Source: Beijerinckiaceae bacterium
Lineage (GTDB): Bacteria > Pseudomonadota > Alphaproteobacteria > Rhizobiales > Beijerinckiaceae
NCBI GenBank assembly: GCA_030684835.1
Contig: JAUXWZ010000157.1
Coordinates: forward strand, 124,001-188,000
Length of the DNA stretch: 64,000 bases
Direction of reading: 5' to 3'
Both the position numbers and the translations under genes were made by a program. Each line of letters begins with the position of its first letter. The stretch's first letter is position 1. The notes beneath the pieces are model-generated. The model was given only the letters and a program-made list of their open reading frames with translations, was not told the DNA's origin and did no database searches. Positions 15,884 to 24,166 of the stretch are shown piece after piece.

Positions 15884-17386
15884 ATGAACATTCTGCAAGC
15901 CTGCCGTGATCCAAACCTGTTTGCGCGATGGTTCACGCGCAAAGGTAAAAAGGCTGATACGTGGACGGCGTGGTTTGCAATCCTTGCTGCGATCTTCGCA
16001 CTACCGATGACCGATCAGCAATTGGAAACCTACCGCACACTGACCGGCAGGACGGAGCCGCCAACGAAGCAAGCCAGCGAGGCATGGTTGATCGTCGGTC
16101 GGCGCGCAGGCAAAAGCTTCATACTAGCGCTGATCGCCGTTTATCTCGCCGCCTTCCACAACTATAAATCGTTTTTGCAGCCGGGTGAGAGGGCAGTGGT
16201 ATTGATCATTGCCGCTGATCGGCGACAGGCGCGCGTCATCTTTCGTTACGTGCGCGCACTACTGACTGGCGTTCCCATGTTGCGCGAAATGATCCAGCGC
16301 CAAACCAATGACACGTTCGACCTTGAAAACAGAACGACGATTGAGATTGCAACCGCCAGCTATCGAACTGTGCGCGGTTACACATTGGTCGCCGCGCTAT
16401 TGGACGAACTCGCCTTCTGGCCGACCGAAGGCATGGACCCCGACAGCGAAGTGATCGCGGCGCTGCGACCTGCGATGGCCACTATTCCGAATAGCATGTT
16501 GCTGTGTGCGTCGAGCCCCTACGCACGCAAGGGCTCGCTTTTTAAGGCTCACGAAAAGCACTTCGCTATTGACGGCGATCCGATCCTCGTCATTCAAGGA
16601 AGCACGCGCCAACTAAACCCTTGCGTGCCGCAGCGTGTGATTGACGAAGCTTACGAAGACGATCCAATCGCAGCCGCTGCTGAATATGGCGGTCTATTTA
16701 GAAGTGACGCAACGCGACTGATTACAAGCGAAGCCATCGCCGCATGTGTAACCGCAGGTATCTTTGAACGCGCGCCGCAACGCCTAGCGCGCCATGTGGC
16801 GTTTGTCGATCCTTCAGGCGGCAGCGCCGATAGTTTTACAATAGCAATAGCCCACGCCGACGATGACGGAACGGCGATCCTCGATTGCGTTCGCGAAGTG
16901 CGACCACCCTTCAGTCCTGAAGCCGTTGTGCAGGAATTTGCCGCACTGGCGAAGACTTACGGTTGCACGTCAGTCACCGGAGACAAGTACGCTGGCGAGT
17001 TTCCGAGAGAACTATTTAGAAAGTGTGGTTTGGCATATTACACAAGCGAAAAAACGAAATCTGAAATCTATTTATCTCTGCTGCCGTTGATCAATTCACG
17101 CAAAGTGCAACTGCTCGATGACAAGCGCCTACTGCCTCAGTTGTCGAACCTTGAACGGCGAACGGCGCGCGGCGGTAAAGATAGCATCGACCATGCACCC
17201 GGCGCACATGATGATATTGCGAATAGCGCCGCTGGCGCATTGACGATGGTGACGCGCAACAAAGGCCGTGTCGCCTATGGCGTTATTGATCCAACGGGGC
17301 TCGTGCATGTTCTCAGCAATGATGCGGCGCGAACCCGCGCATGGCAGCGCGGACGTGTGATCGAAACGACGACAAGGTTGAATTAG
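15884..17386 (+). CDS. phage-type terminase large subunit
   Basis: 500 residues. The N-terminal ATPase has Walker A GRRAGKSFILALIAVYLAA (~residue 70) and Walker B LVAALLDELAFWP; the adaptor and the RNase-H-like nuclease follow, with VAFVDPSGGSADSFTIAIAH and a later GAHDDIANSAAGAL (acidic metal site). This is the motor that packages DNA into a procapsid. No portal, protease or capsid gene accompanies it, so any packaging would need shells from another phage. The gene is intact although its upstream neighbour is broken. Confidence 0.9.
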   Translation: MNILQACRDPNLFARWFTRKGKKADTWTAWFAILAAIFALPMTDQQLETYRTLTGRTEPPTKQASEAWLIVGRRAGKSFILALIAVYLAAFHNYKSFLQPGERAVVLIIAADRRQARVIFRYVRALLTGVPMLREMIQRQTNDTFDLENRTTIEIATASYRTVRGYTLVAALLDELAFWPTEGMDPDSEVIAALRPAMATIPNSMLLCASSPYARKGSLFKAHEKHFAIDGDPILVIQGSTRQLNPCVPQRVIDEAYEDDPIAAAAEYGGLFRSDATRLITSEAIAACVTAGIFERAPQRLARHVAFVDPSGGSADSFTIAIAHADDDGTAILDCVREVRPPFSPEAVVQEFAALAKTYGCTSVTGDKYAGEFPRELFRKCGLAYYTSEKTKSEIYLSLLPLINSRKVQLLDDKRLLPQLSNLERRTARGGKDSIDHAPGAHDDIANSAAGALTMVTRNKGRVAYGVIDPTGLVHVLSNDAARTRAWQRGRVIETTTRLN

Positions 17387-17398
17387 GAGGATTTAGAA

Positions 17399-18118
17399 AT
17401 GGTCAGAGTACCTTTATCAGTTGATGCAAGGATCATTGCGCAACACCATGCCCGCGATCCAAAAACACGGTTGCCGCTTGCCGATGATGTTCTCGCAGAA
17501 CTCGGTCGCGCGTTTCAACGGGCGAATGATACCTGCGCCAAGATTGAAACCGCCGTGCAAGCCATCATGAGCGATCAATCCCGGCCTCTGGCTGCGCGAA
17601 TGATTGACGCCAAGAAAACTATTATGCAACTCGCGGAAACGGCGACGAAAAGTTTGGACGCTGCGAAAAGCAAGGCCGCGAAGGAACTAGTCGAAATATA
17701 TAAGGCGTCATCGCCGCCGCCTGAACCAAATAACGCGGGCGAGATACGGCAAGCGTTGCGATCATTGCCGCAAGCTGAGCGTGCGGCGATCATCGCCGCT
17801 GCTATTGAGACAGGCGATCATGCAACGTCCAGCGCAATGTTAAATGCTCCAAGCTGGCTATCAGGATTGAGCGAAGCCGAACGCACGATGCGCTTGCAGG
17901 CGTGGCGCAAGGTTCATCATGGTGAACTGTTCCAGCGTGAAGCACGGCTCAACGCTGCGCTTGTTGATTTTGATCGCGGCACAAGCGCTTTCCTTGGCTT
18001 TGTTGGCGCAAGTATGCCCGATGCAAATAGGGCTGAAGCGGCGGCAGAGGCGGCGAACGCTGCTATTGCTGACGCAACGAAGACGGCGATTGAAGATAAG
18101 CAACAGGCGGCAGAATAG
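17399..18118 (+). CDS. unknown element protein (239 aa)
   Basis: Follows terL by 12 bases with a strong AGGAGG ribosome-binding site. Mostly helical, Ala-, Gln- and Glu-rich in its middle and C-terminus, no signal peptide or membrane segment. The stretch DAKKTIMQLAETATKSLDAA could form a coiled coil. No family recognised. Its position suggests a packaging or capsid-interaction role, which is inference from context only. Confidence 0.7.
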   Translation: MVRVPLSVDARIIAQHHARDPKTRLPLADDVLAELGRAFQRANDTCAKIETAVQAIMSDQSRPLAARMIDAKKTIMQLAETATKSLDAAKSKAAKELVEIYKASSPPPEPNNAGEIRQALRSLPQAERAAIIAAAIETGDHATSSAMLNAPSWLSGLSEAERTMRLQAWRKVHHGELFQREARLNAALVDFDRGTSAFLGFVGASMPDANRAEAAAEAANAAIADATKTAIEDKQQAAE

Positions 18119-18129
18119 GAGACACTAAG

Positions 18130-18654
18130 ATGGCAAAATTTTCGTATGACGTTGACCTAGAAGCGGTTCGCGATGACGCCGCCAAACTTCCGGCGCAACT
18201 CGACAGTCTCGACAAGCTGGCCGATGGTTTGGCTATTTTGTATCGCGAGAACGCCGACACCGGCAAATTCATCCTTGACACAACTTTACGCGACCGCGTG
18301 GTTGATGACCTGTGCGGCGCTATTGAGAAGAACAATTTGAAAAGCGAGAACGCTCAACTTAGATCGGAACGTGATCGACAACGAATTGCGCAGACTGTGC
18401 GCGCGGCGCTCGTCAAGGCGGGCGTCAAGCCAAACATGCTTGATGCGGCCTATTATACTTTCATGGCGAAACACAAATGTGCAATAGACGAACAAGGCCG
18501 CGTGGCTATCGTTGGCAAGGTTGGCGCAACAAATGCTGACCTTGCAGCGGTTCGCTTTTTGGATGAACAGGAAGCTGAGGCCGCGTTTGCTGAAATTGAT
18601 AATAGCAAATCAGGCGAGGCGACGAGCGCGCTTCATCGGCTATTTATGAATTAA
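18130..18654 (+). CDS. unknown element protein, scaffold-like (174 aa)
   Basis: Starts 11 bases after the previous stop with GGAGA upstream. Residues ~55-100 (AIEKNNLKSENAQLRSERDR) form a short coiled coil, followed by a compact C-terminal region (VRAALVKAGVKPNMLDAAYY). The layout of a coiled-coil N-part and a globular tail recalls GP20-type phage scaffolding proteins, but I see no diagnostic motif. Last gene of the rightward element operon. Confidence 0.65.
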   Translation: MAKFSYDVDLEAVRDDAAKLPAQLDSLDKLADGLAILYRENADTGKFILDTTLRDRVVDDLCGAIEKNNLKSENAQLRSERDRQRIAQTVRAALVKAGVKPNMLDAAYYTFMAKHKCAIDEQGRVAIVGKVGATNADLAAVRFLDEQEAEAAFAEIDNSKSGEATSALHRLFMN

Positions 18655-18684
18655 ATCGGCGGTCATCACCACATAGGCGGTGCC

Positions 18685-19863
18685 TTAAGGATTATCGACT
18701 AAGCCATCATGTACTGCTGATCGGCTCCTATCTGCGGGGCATCGCGCGCTTATTGCGTCGAGCGACAGCCGATTTTGAGCGCCGGGGATGGGCAGGACAC
18801 GCTTGTTCCCAGCTTGAGCTTGGTTTTGATCGCGCCATCGGACCATAAACATAGTGCGTCCGTCCGTTCGCTCGACACTCACATCTCCGCCTAACCTGCG
18901 GGCCATTCCCTGAATGACTTTCATGCCGAGACCCGAGTTGCTTTGTGATGGGGAAAATCCGTCCGACAATCCGCAACCGTCATCCACAACACTTAGCACG
19001 AATTGGCCATCGACGCATTGAAAGGCAACGGCGACGGTTCGACGCTCATCCGCTTTGTAAGCATGCATGCAAGCGTTCGTCACTAGTTCATTCACGATGA
19101 GTGCAATTGATGTCGCCGCCTCGCTGCTGAAAACTTGTTCTGCTGCCTCAAGAGAAAGCGTGTCCCCACGTTCACCATCGAAAAGACACCCTCTCAACTC
19201 AGCTACAACCGCGGGTAGGAATGCTGATATTTCGATGACTTCCACCGATCCTGATAAATGTAAATGATGATAAAGCGCGCCAACGGCGGCAACCCGGCGG
19301 GAGATAGATTGAAGAACTTCTACTGGATCTTGGTCGCGCGAAACTCGATGCGTCTGAAGGTCGATTAGGCTTTTCAGCATAGCAATCGTGTTCATTGTAC
19401 GATGGTTCAACTCGCGCAATAATAAGTCTCGCTCCTCGCTAAGCCTCGCGAGCTCGGCCTGAACGCGCTTAAGTTCCGTTATATCCCGCCATGCAATAGC
19501 CCCGGCAACAATGTCGCCTTGCGAATTACGAATTGGCGACGCGTTGCACAAAATAGTTTTCTGTTCACCATCGCTTGTGCGGACAATCCATTCCTCTGCG
19601 CGCACATCTTCGCCATCTCTTGTAGCGCGGCTCAAAGGTAGCTCTAGGTCGTCAGGAATACTCCCGTCGTGTCGGAACAGTTTCCACCCGGCGCTATGTT
19701 GGCCAAGCGGGAGACACAAGTCGCTCGCGGGCTTGTGAAGAAATTCTTGTCCCATCTTGCTGACGTGGACAATTGTCACATCTGGCGCAGTGGCGAGTGT
19801 GATTGCCTCCGGGATTTGATCCAGAAATTCACGTATGATTTGTACACGGCTGGCGTCTTCCAC
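18685..19863 (-). CDS. PAS-containing sensor histidine kinase (HisKA_2/HWE type), element cargo
   Basis: 392 residues, no membrane segment. An N-terminal PAS-like domain ends in GAIAWRDITELKRVQAEL, followed by the HisKA_2 box LLLRELNHRTMNTIAMLKSL (phospho-acceptor His) and an HATPase_c domain with LIVNELVTNACMHAY (N box), VVDDGCGLSD and GLGMKVIQGMARRLGG. GTG at 19863 is preferred because GGGAG lies about 8 bases upstream; a TTG at 19878 is the longest form. The last ~50 residues are beyond the kinase fold. No response regulator is adjacent. Opposite strand to the element core, so likely cargo. Confidence 0.9.
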   Translation of the reverse strand: MEDASRVQIIREFLDQIPEAITLATAPDVTIVHVSKMGQEFLHKPASDLCLPLGQHSAGWKLFRHDGSIPDDLELPLSRATRDGEDVRAEEWIVRTSDGEQKTILCNASPIRNSQGDIVAGAIAWRDITELKRVQAELARLSEERDLLLRELNHRTMNTIAMLKSLIDLQTHRVSRDQDPVEVLQSISRRVAAVGALYHHLHLSGSVEVIEISAFLPAVVAELRGCLFDGERGDTLSLEAAEQVFSSEAATSIALIVNELVTNACMHAYKADERRTVAVAFQCVDGQFVLSVVDDGCGLSDGFSPSQSNSGLGMKVIQGMARRLGGDVSVERTDGRTMFMVRWRDQNQAQAGNKRVLPIPGAQNRLSLDAISARCPADRSRSAVHDGLVDNP

Positions 19864-19936
19864 GGTGTCGTCTCCCAAGGCGTGGCTTGACAGCGTAACC
19901 TACGCCACCGGGACGCGACAAGCACTTTCACCCGAC

Positions 19937-20167
19937 TTACAGCCCGACAAACATCGCCCCGCACATCTCGACGCCCAGCGACTGCCGCGCCGGACAATCG
20001 GCAGAGACGAGCGCCAGCAGATCGGGTAAGGGAATGTCCCCTTTTTCAGCCAAGACGCGCGCCAGTTGATAGCTCCCGTGCCGGTCGCAGCGGTCGCACG
20101 CCACCTCGACGTGCGTTTCGCCCGCTTCAATCAGATCGGAAACCGTGACCGCGCCGGATGTAGGCAT
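19937..20167 (-). CDS. small Cys-containing conserved protein (76 aa)
   Basis: Short ORF with VEVACDRCDRHGSYQLARVL near the N-terminus and SADCPARQSLGVEMCG near the C-terminus: a CxxC plus two later Cys, zinc-ribbon-like. Similar small proteins of this shape are frequent in Rhizobiales accessory DNA; no function is known to me. It is the last gene before the right end of the element. Confidence 0.7.
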   Translation of the reverse strand: MPTSGAVTVSDLIEAGETHVEVACDRCDRHGSYQLARVLAEKGDIPLPDLLALVSADCPARQSLGVEMCGAMFVGL

Positions 20168-20303
20168 TTGCGTATCCTTTCCGATCCTGCGCCGCTGCGC
20201 CAGTGGCGATCCTGCGCGGCGCTGGCCCGCGAGGGTGACGACCCTGCGATGCTGCGGATGAGGCGGGCCGCGATCCTGCGCGCCCGCGTCGCGTCGTGCG
20301 CCG

Positions 20304-20323
20304 ATCTTTGGTATATCTTTGGT
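20304..20323 (+). other. integrase arm-type repeats, right pair
   Basis: ATCTTTGGT at 20304-20312 and 20315-20323, 11 bp apart, same sequence, spacing and orientation as the pair at 9833-9852. They lie ~80 bp inside the right core. Surrounding bases (20170-20300) contain several imperfect copies of GCGATCCTGCG-like sequence and no gene. Confidence 0.65.
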
Positions 20324-20402
20324 CTGGCGCTGATCGCGGTTTTCGGATGGCGCTCTAAGGCTTTGAAAAACACAAGCCTTTTAGATTATTGAAATTTCGC
20401 TT

Positions 20403-20422
20403 TCCCTCCCCGATGGGGAGGG
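20403..20422. other. attR core within a perfect hairpin downstream of coxM
   Basis: 20403-20419 equals 9713-9729. Here it is part of CCCTCCCC-GAT-GGGGAGGG (20404-20422), an 8-bp-arm hairpin 29 bases after the coxM stop. No clear T-run follows on either strand, so it may be a weak terminator or an mRNA 3'-end structure. Confidence 0.65.
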
Positions 20423-20450
20423 ATTGCATTCTCATCCGCGTTTAAATCGC

Positions 20451-21254
20451 TTACTTGGCCAGCGCCTTTTGCACGGCGCGGCGCGTCATCACCATAATCA
20501 GATGGGCGCGATATTCCGCGTCCGCGTGGATGTCTGTGTTGAGGCCTTCGGCCGGGAACGTCAGGCCGTCCAGCCCCTTTGGATGGAACTTCGCGGTCAG
20601 CGCAGCCTCGAGCTTGCTCGCGCGGAACACGCCGCCCGAACCTGCGCCAGTCACGGTAACGCGCGCTTCCTTGCCCTTCTTGGCGACGAAGACGCCGACG
20701 ATGGCATAGCGTGAAGCGGGGTTGCGGAACTTCTCGTAAGCGGCCTTGCTGGGAATCGGGAACGAGATCTTTGTGATCAGCTCGCCCTCTTCCAGCGCCG
20801 TTTCGAACAGGCCCTTAAAGAATTCATCGGCCGGGATCTTGCGCTTGTTGGTGATCACCGTCGCGCCCAGCGCGAGCACGGCGGACGGATAGTCCGCCGC
20901 CGGATCATTGTTGGCGACGGAGCCGCCGATTGTGCCGCGATGGCGCACGGCCGGATCGCCGATCATGCCTGCGAGATCGGCAAGCGCGGGAATCTTTTCC
21001 TTCACGATGTCGGACTCAGCGACGTCGAAATGGCGCGTCATGGCGCCAATGACGACGTTGCGGCCCTTCAGCTCGATGCCGCGCATGTCATCGCAACGGG
21101 AAAGATCGATCAGGCCCGTCGGCGCCGCAAGGCGCTGTTTCATGGTCGGCAGAAGCGTCATGCCGCCGGCGAGGAACTTGGAATCCTCAGCTTTGGCGGC
21201 CGTGTTCACCGCTTTGCGCGCTGTGTCCGGCCGGTGATAGGCGAACTGGTACAT
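20451..21254 (-). CDS. coxM: CO/xanthine dehydrogenase medium (FAD) subunit
   Basis: 267 residues with the two FAD-binding signatures of the family, FLAGGMTLLPTMKQRL (~residue 30) and TIGGSVANNDPAADYPSA (~residue 110), and a CO_deh_flav_C domain after that. It transfers electrons from the Fe-S subunit to the acceptor. The start at 21254 (MYQFAYHRP) lies 38 bases after the coxS stop; the longer frame to 21479 overlaps coxS and is not real. Called coxM because coxG, coxS, coxD and coxE accompany it, but the large subunit that would define the substrate is absent here. Confidence 0.92.
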   Translation of the reverse strand: MYQFAYHRPDTARKAVNTAAKAEDSKFLAGGMTLLPTMKQRLAAPTGLIDLSRCDDMRGIELKGRNVVIGAMTRHFDVAESDIVKEKIPALADLAGMIGDPAVRHRGTIGGSVANNDPAADYPSAVLALGATVITNKRKIPADEFFKGLFETALEEGELITKISFPIPSKAAYEKFRNPASRYAIVGVFVAKKGKEARVTVTGAGSGGVFRASKLEAALTAKFHPKGLDGLTFPAEGLNTDIHADAEYRAHLIMVMTRRAVQKALAK

Positions 21255-21292
21255 CGTGGAAGCTCCCCGTAATTGTGTCGCGCGCGGCGGCG

Positions 21293-21772
21293 TTATTCGG
21301 CTGCCGGCGCCATGGCGGCGGCGCCAGCGGCGATCGCCTTGACGATGTTGTGGTAGCCCGTGCAGCGGCAGATATTGCCTTCCAGCTCGTGGCGGATGGT
21401 CTTTTCGTCCAGCTCGCTGCCCTTGCGGCGCACGATGTCGACTGCGGACATGATCATGCCCGGCGTGCAGAAGCCGCATTGCAGGCCGTGGTTCTCGCGG
21501 AAGGCTTCCTGCATCGGGTGCAGCTTGCCGTCCGTGGCGAGGCCTTCAATCGTAACAACGTCCGCGCCGTCGGCGGTCAGCGCCAGCAGCGTGCAGGACT
21601 TCATCGCGACGCCATTGACGTGAACGACGCAGCAGCCGCACTGGCTCGTATCGCAACCAACGTGCGTGCCGGTCAGGCGCAGGGTCTCACGCAGAAACTG
21701 TACAAGCAGCGTGCGCGGATCAACGTCGGCGGACACCGGCTTGCCGTTCACGGTCATAGAAACCTTGGGCAT
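21293..21772 (-). CDS. coxS: CO/xanthine dehydrogenase small (2Fe-2S) subunit
   Basis: 159 residues with a plant-type ferredoxin [2Fe-2S] motif ([16 protein letters not shown], ~residue 40) and the second all-helical [2Fe-2S]-binding domain ([12 protein letters not shown] and [14 protein letters not shown]). Cytosolic electron-transfer subunit, directly upstream of coxM in the same operon. Length and all eight cluster cysteines are as in the family. Confidence 0.95.
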   Translation of the reverse strand: MPKVSMTVNGKPVSADVDPRTLLVQFLRETLRLTGTHVGCDTSQCGCCVVHVNGVAMKSCTLLALTADGADVVTIEGLATDGKLHPMQEAFRENHGLQCGFCTPGMIMSAVDIVRRKGSELDEKTIRHELEGNICRCTGYHNIVKAIAAGAAAMAPAAE

Positions 21773-21933
21773 ACAATTCTCTCCTGATGCCGTCCTCCAC
21801 CCCTGTCAGGTGTGGATGCGCCGCGCGCAGATCGCGCGAGCGCCTTGGATTTTTGCGGGGCTCGGGCGCGACGGACGCCCGGATAACCCACAATTTGCGA
21901 GCCAGCCGTCGCGCGGTCAAGCCTTTAGCGCAC

Positions 21934-22386
21934 TCACGCCTTGCTGACGACCTCGACGAACTTCGAGAAGAAGGCGTCCGCGTTCTTCTTGGCGACGCCG
22001 TCGATGAGGCGACCGCCGAGCTGGGCGATCTTGCCGCCGACGTTGGCTTCCACGTCGTAGCTGAGGATCGTGCCGCCTTCGGGGGCGTCGGTGAGGCCCA
22101 CGACCGCGCCGCCCTTGGCGAAGCCCGCGATGCCACCCTCGCCCTGACCGGAAATCTTGTAGCCGTTCGGCGGGTCGAGATCGGTCAATTCGACATTGCC
22201 CTTAAAGGTAGCGCTGACGGGTCCAACCTTGATTTTGGCGGTCGCCTTGAAGGACGTGTCCGAGGTTTTTTCAAGCTCCTGGCACCCAGGGATGCATTGC
22301 TTGAGCACTTCCGGGTCATTAAGCATGTCCCAGACCTTTTGCCGCTCGGCCGGGAGGTGAACCTCCCCCTTCATTGTCATCGCCAT
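21934..22386 (-). CDS. coxG: CoxG-type SRPBCC protein
   Basis: 150 residues of the CoxG/SRPBCC fold: [18 protein letters not shown] at the start and [10 protein letters not shown] around residue 40. In Oligotropha CoxG helps anchor CO dehydrogenase to the membrane. It is the first gene of the minus-strand G-S-M operon, with a 161-bp gap to coxS. The divergent spacer to the pcaD-like gene (22387-22586) should hold both promoters. Confidence 0.9.
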   Translation of the reverse strand: MAMTMKGEVHLPAERQKVWDMLNDPEVLKQCIPGCQELEKTSDTSFKATAKIKVGPVSATFKGNVELTDLDPPNGYKISGQGEGGIAGFAKGGAVVGLTDAPEGGTILSYDVEANVGGKIAQLGGRLIDGVAKKNADAFFSKFVEVVSKA

Positions 22387-22586
22387 GTGTCGTTCCCTCG
22401 CGTTGGCTGGGACGACTTATGTCTTGGACCGGGCGGCCCGTAAAGGGCGATGTCGCGGCGCGCACTCCCAATCGCGCAAGGCTCTTGCAAACACGCAGGG
22501 CTGTTGCGCTTGGCGCGCGCGAACGTTAGCAGAGTCGGACTGAAAGATTTTGCCAGGTCTGCTGGCGTCTGGCTCGGGGGGCTGCA

Positions 22587-23786
22587 ATGGCGGAAATCAA
22601 GCTCGGTGACGTCTCATTCAACGTCTCGGTCGAAGGCGACGACGGAGCGCCCGCGCTCCTCATCGCGCACTCATTGGGCTCGGATCTAAGCCAGTGGGAG
22701 CCGCAAATGCCCTCGCTGACGCGCCGCTTCCGCGTCATCCGCTACGATTCGCGCGGCCATGGCCTCAGCGAACCGACGCCGGGGCCCTATTCCGTTGAAC
22801 AACTGGGCCGCGACGCGCTGGCCATCCTCGACGCAGTCGGCGTCAAGAAGGCCCATTTCATGGGCCTGTCGCTGGGGGGCGCGGTCGGCATGTGGCTGAT
22901 GATCAACGCGCCCGAGCGCATCGATCGTGCGATTCTCTCCAACACAAACGCCTGTTTTGGCCACCCCGACGTCTGGAACGCCCGCATCAAGCAGGCCCTG
23001 GCTGAAGGGCTGGACGCCATGGCGCCAGGCACGATGGACCGCTGGTTCACCCGCGACTTTCAGGAGCGCGCGCCCGCAGAGGTCGACGCCATGGCCGCGC
23101 GCTTCCGCGCCACATCAGCCGAGGCCTACGCCGCCACCGCGGCCGCGCTGCGCGACGCTGACCAGCGAGAGGCGATTCGCGGCGTCAGAAACCGCGTGCT
23201 CGTAATTGTCGGCACCCAGGACGCCGCGACCCCGCCCACCGCTGGCGGGCTGATCGCCGAACACATCCCCGGCTCCCGGCTGGTCGCGCTGGAGGCCGCG
23301 CACCTGTCCAACATCGAAGCGGCTAACGAATTTACGCGCGCCATCGTCTCCTTCCTGACCGCGCCCGCCGCCGCCGCAAAACTGCGTGCTGTCAAGAAGC
23401 CTGCCGCCAAGAAGCCCGCTGTCAAGAAGCCCGCCAAGGAAGCGACAAAGGCCCCCGCCGCAAAAACTGCGAAAAAGGCCGCCAAAAAAGCATCGAAGAA
23501 AGCCGTGAAAAAGGCCGTGAAGGCCGCAACCAAAAAAGCCGCGAAAAAGGCGCCTCTCAAGGCGTCCAAGAAAACTGCAAAAAAAGCTGCGAAAAAGTCC
23601 ACTGTGACAGCAGGTAAAAAGGCCGCCAAAAAGGCGACCAAAAAAGCCGCGAAAGTCGCCGCAAAGAAAACGGCCGCAAAAACCACCAGAAAGGCGGTCA
23701 AAAAGTCCGCAAGAACGACGGCGAAGAAGCCCGCTAACAAGGCGGCCCGGAAGCCGGCGCGCAAGAGCGCCAAGGGCCGCCGCTGA
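22587..23786 (+). CDS. pcaD: PcaD-like 3-oxoadipate enol-lactonase with histone-H1-like tail
   Basis: 399 residues. Residues 1-260 are an alpha/beta hydrolase close to 3-oxoadipate enol-lactonase, with nucleophile Ser95 in GLSLGG, Asp212 in GTQDAATPP and His239 in EAAHLSN. Residues ~261-399 are almost only Lys and Ala with Thr, Ser and Arg (AAKK/KKA repeats), like histone H1-like or AlgP/PhaF-type tails. Usual PcaD length is ~260, so the tail is an addition. The gene overlaps pcaC by one base (TGATG). The lactonase step (enol-lactone to 3-oxoadipate) is family knowledge; the role of the tail is unknown. Confidence 0.88.
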   Translation: MAEIKLGDVSFNVSVEGDDGAPALLIAHSLGSDLSQWEPQMPSLTRRFRVIRYDSRGHGLSEPTPGPYSVEQLGRDALAILDAVGVKKAHFMGLSLGGAVGMWLMINAPERIDRAILSNTNACFGHPDVWNARIKQALAEGLDAMAPGTMDRWFTRDFQERAPAEVDAMAARFRATSAEAYAATAAALRDADQREAIRGVRNRVLVIVGTQDAATPPTAGGLIAEHIPGSRLVALEAAHLSNIEAANEFTRAIVSFLTAPAAAAKLRAVKKPAAKKPAVKKPAKEATKAPAAKTAKKAAKKASKKAVKKAVKAATKKAAKKAPLKASKKTAKKAAKKSTVTAGKKAAKKATKKAAKVAAKKTAAKTTRKAVKKSARTTAKKPANKAARKPARKSAKGRR

Positions 23787-24166
23787 TGGACGACGAGGCC
23801 CGGCGCAAGGCGGGCGAAGCGACGCGGCGCGAGGTTCTGGGCGACGAATGGGTTGACCGTTCGCTCGCCAACCGCAGCGCTTTCAACGCCGATTGGGTTG
23901 ACTACATCACGCGCACTGCATGGGGAGACGTGTGGCAGCGGCCCGGCCTTGACCGCCGCGCCCGCTCGATCGTGGTGTTAAGCGTATGCGTGGCAAACGC
24001 CCAGTGGGACGAATTCCGCCTCCATCTGCGCGGGGCGCTCAACAACGGCCTCACCCGCGACGAGATCAAGGAAATCCTGATTCAGTGTGCGGTCTACGCC
24101 AGCGTGCCCTCCGCCAACCACGCCTTCAAGGAAGCCGACTCGTTCTTCAAGGATGCGGGCGTCTAG
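23786..24166 (+). CDS. pcaC: 4-carboxymuconolactone decarboxylase
   Basis: 126 residues, full length for PcaC (LGDEWVDRSL, WGDVWQRPGLDRRARSI, VANAQWDEFRLHLRGAL, NHAFKEADSFF). It decarboxylates 4-carboxymuconolactone to the 3-oxoadipate enol-lactone, the substrate of PcaD, so the coupled pcaD-pcaC pair covers two consecutive steps of the protocatechuate branch. No pcaB, pcaG or pcaH in the window. Confidence 0.92.
   Translation: MDDEARRKAGEATRREVLGDEWVDRSLANRSAFNADWVDYITRTAWGDVWQRPGLDRRARSIVVLSVCVANAQWDEFRLHLRGALNNGLTRDEIKEILIQCAVYASVPSANHAFKEADSFFKDAGV

Larger units (their letters stand above)
9713..20419. mobile_element. integrated element (satellite-like genomic island) inside the cox cluster
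   Basis: A 17-bp direct repeat marks both ends (9713-9729 and 20403-20419), with a tyrosine integrase just inside the left end and matching pairs of 9-bp arm-type repeats inside both ends. Gene order is int, AlpA-like, unknown, primase, RepA-like helicase, repeat-rich non-coding segment, decayed small gene, TerL, two unknowns, then a sensor kinase and a small Cys protein on the opposite strand. No portal, capsid, tail or lysis gene was recognised. Flanks are coxD and coxM, both minus-strand cox genes, which supports insertion into a formerly continuous cluster. Confidence 0.85.

Noticed and set aside
21255-21479. Longer N-terminus for coxM
   Set aside because: Those codons overlap coxS in another frame and do not resemble the FAD subunit; the ATG at 21254 fits the family start.
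23126-23773. 215-codon minus-strand ORF rich in Ala and Phe
   Set aside because: It is the antisense of the Lys/Ala tail of the PcaD-like gene; its composition is the mirror of the AAR/AAG codon repeat.
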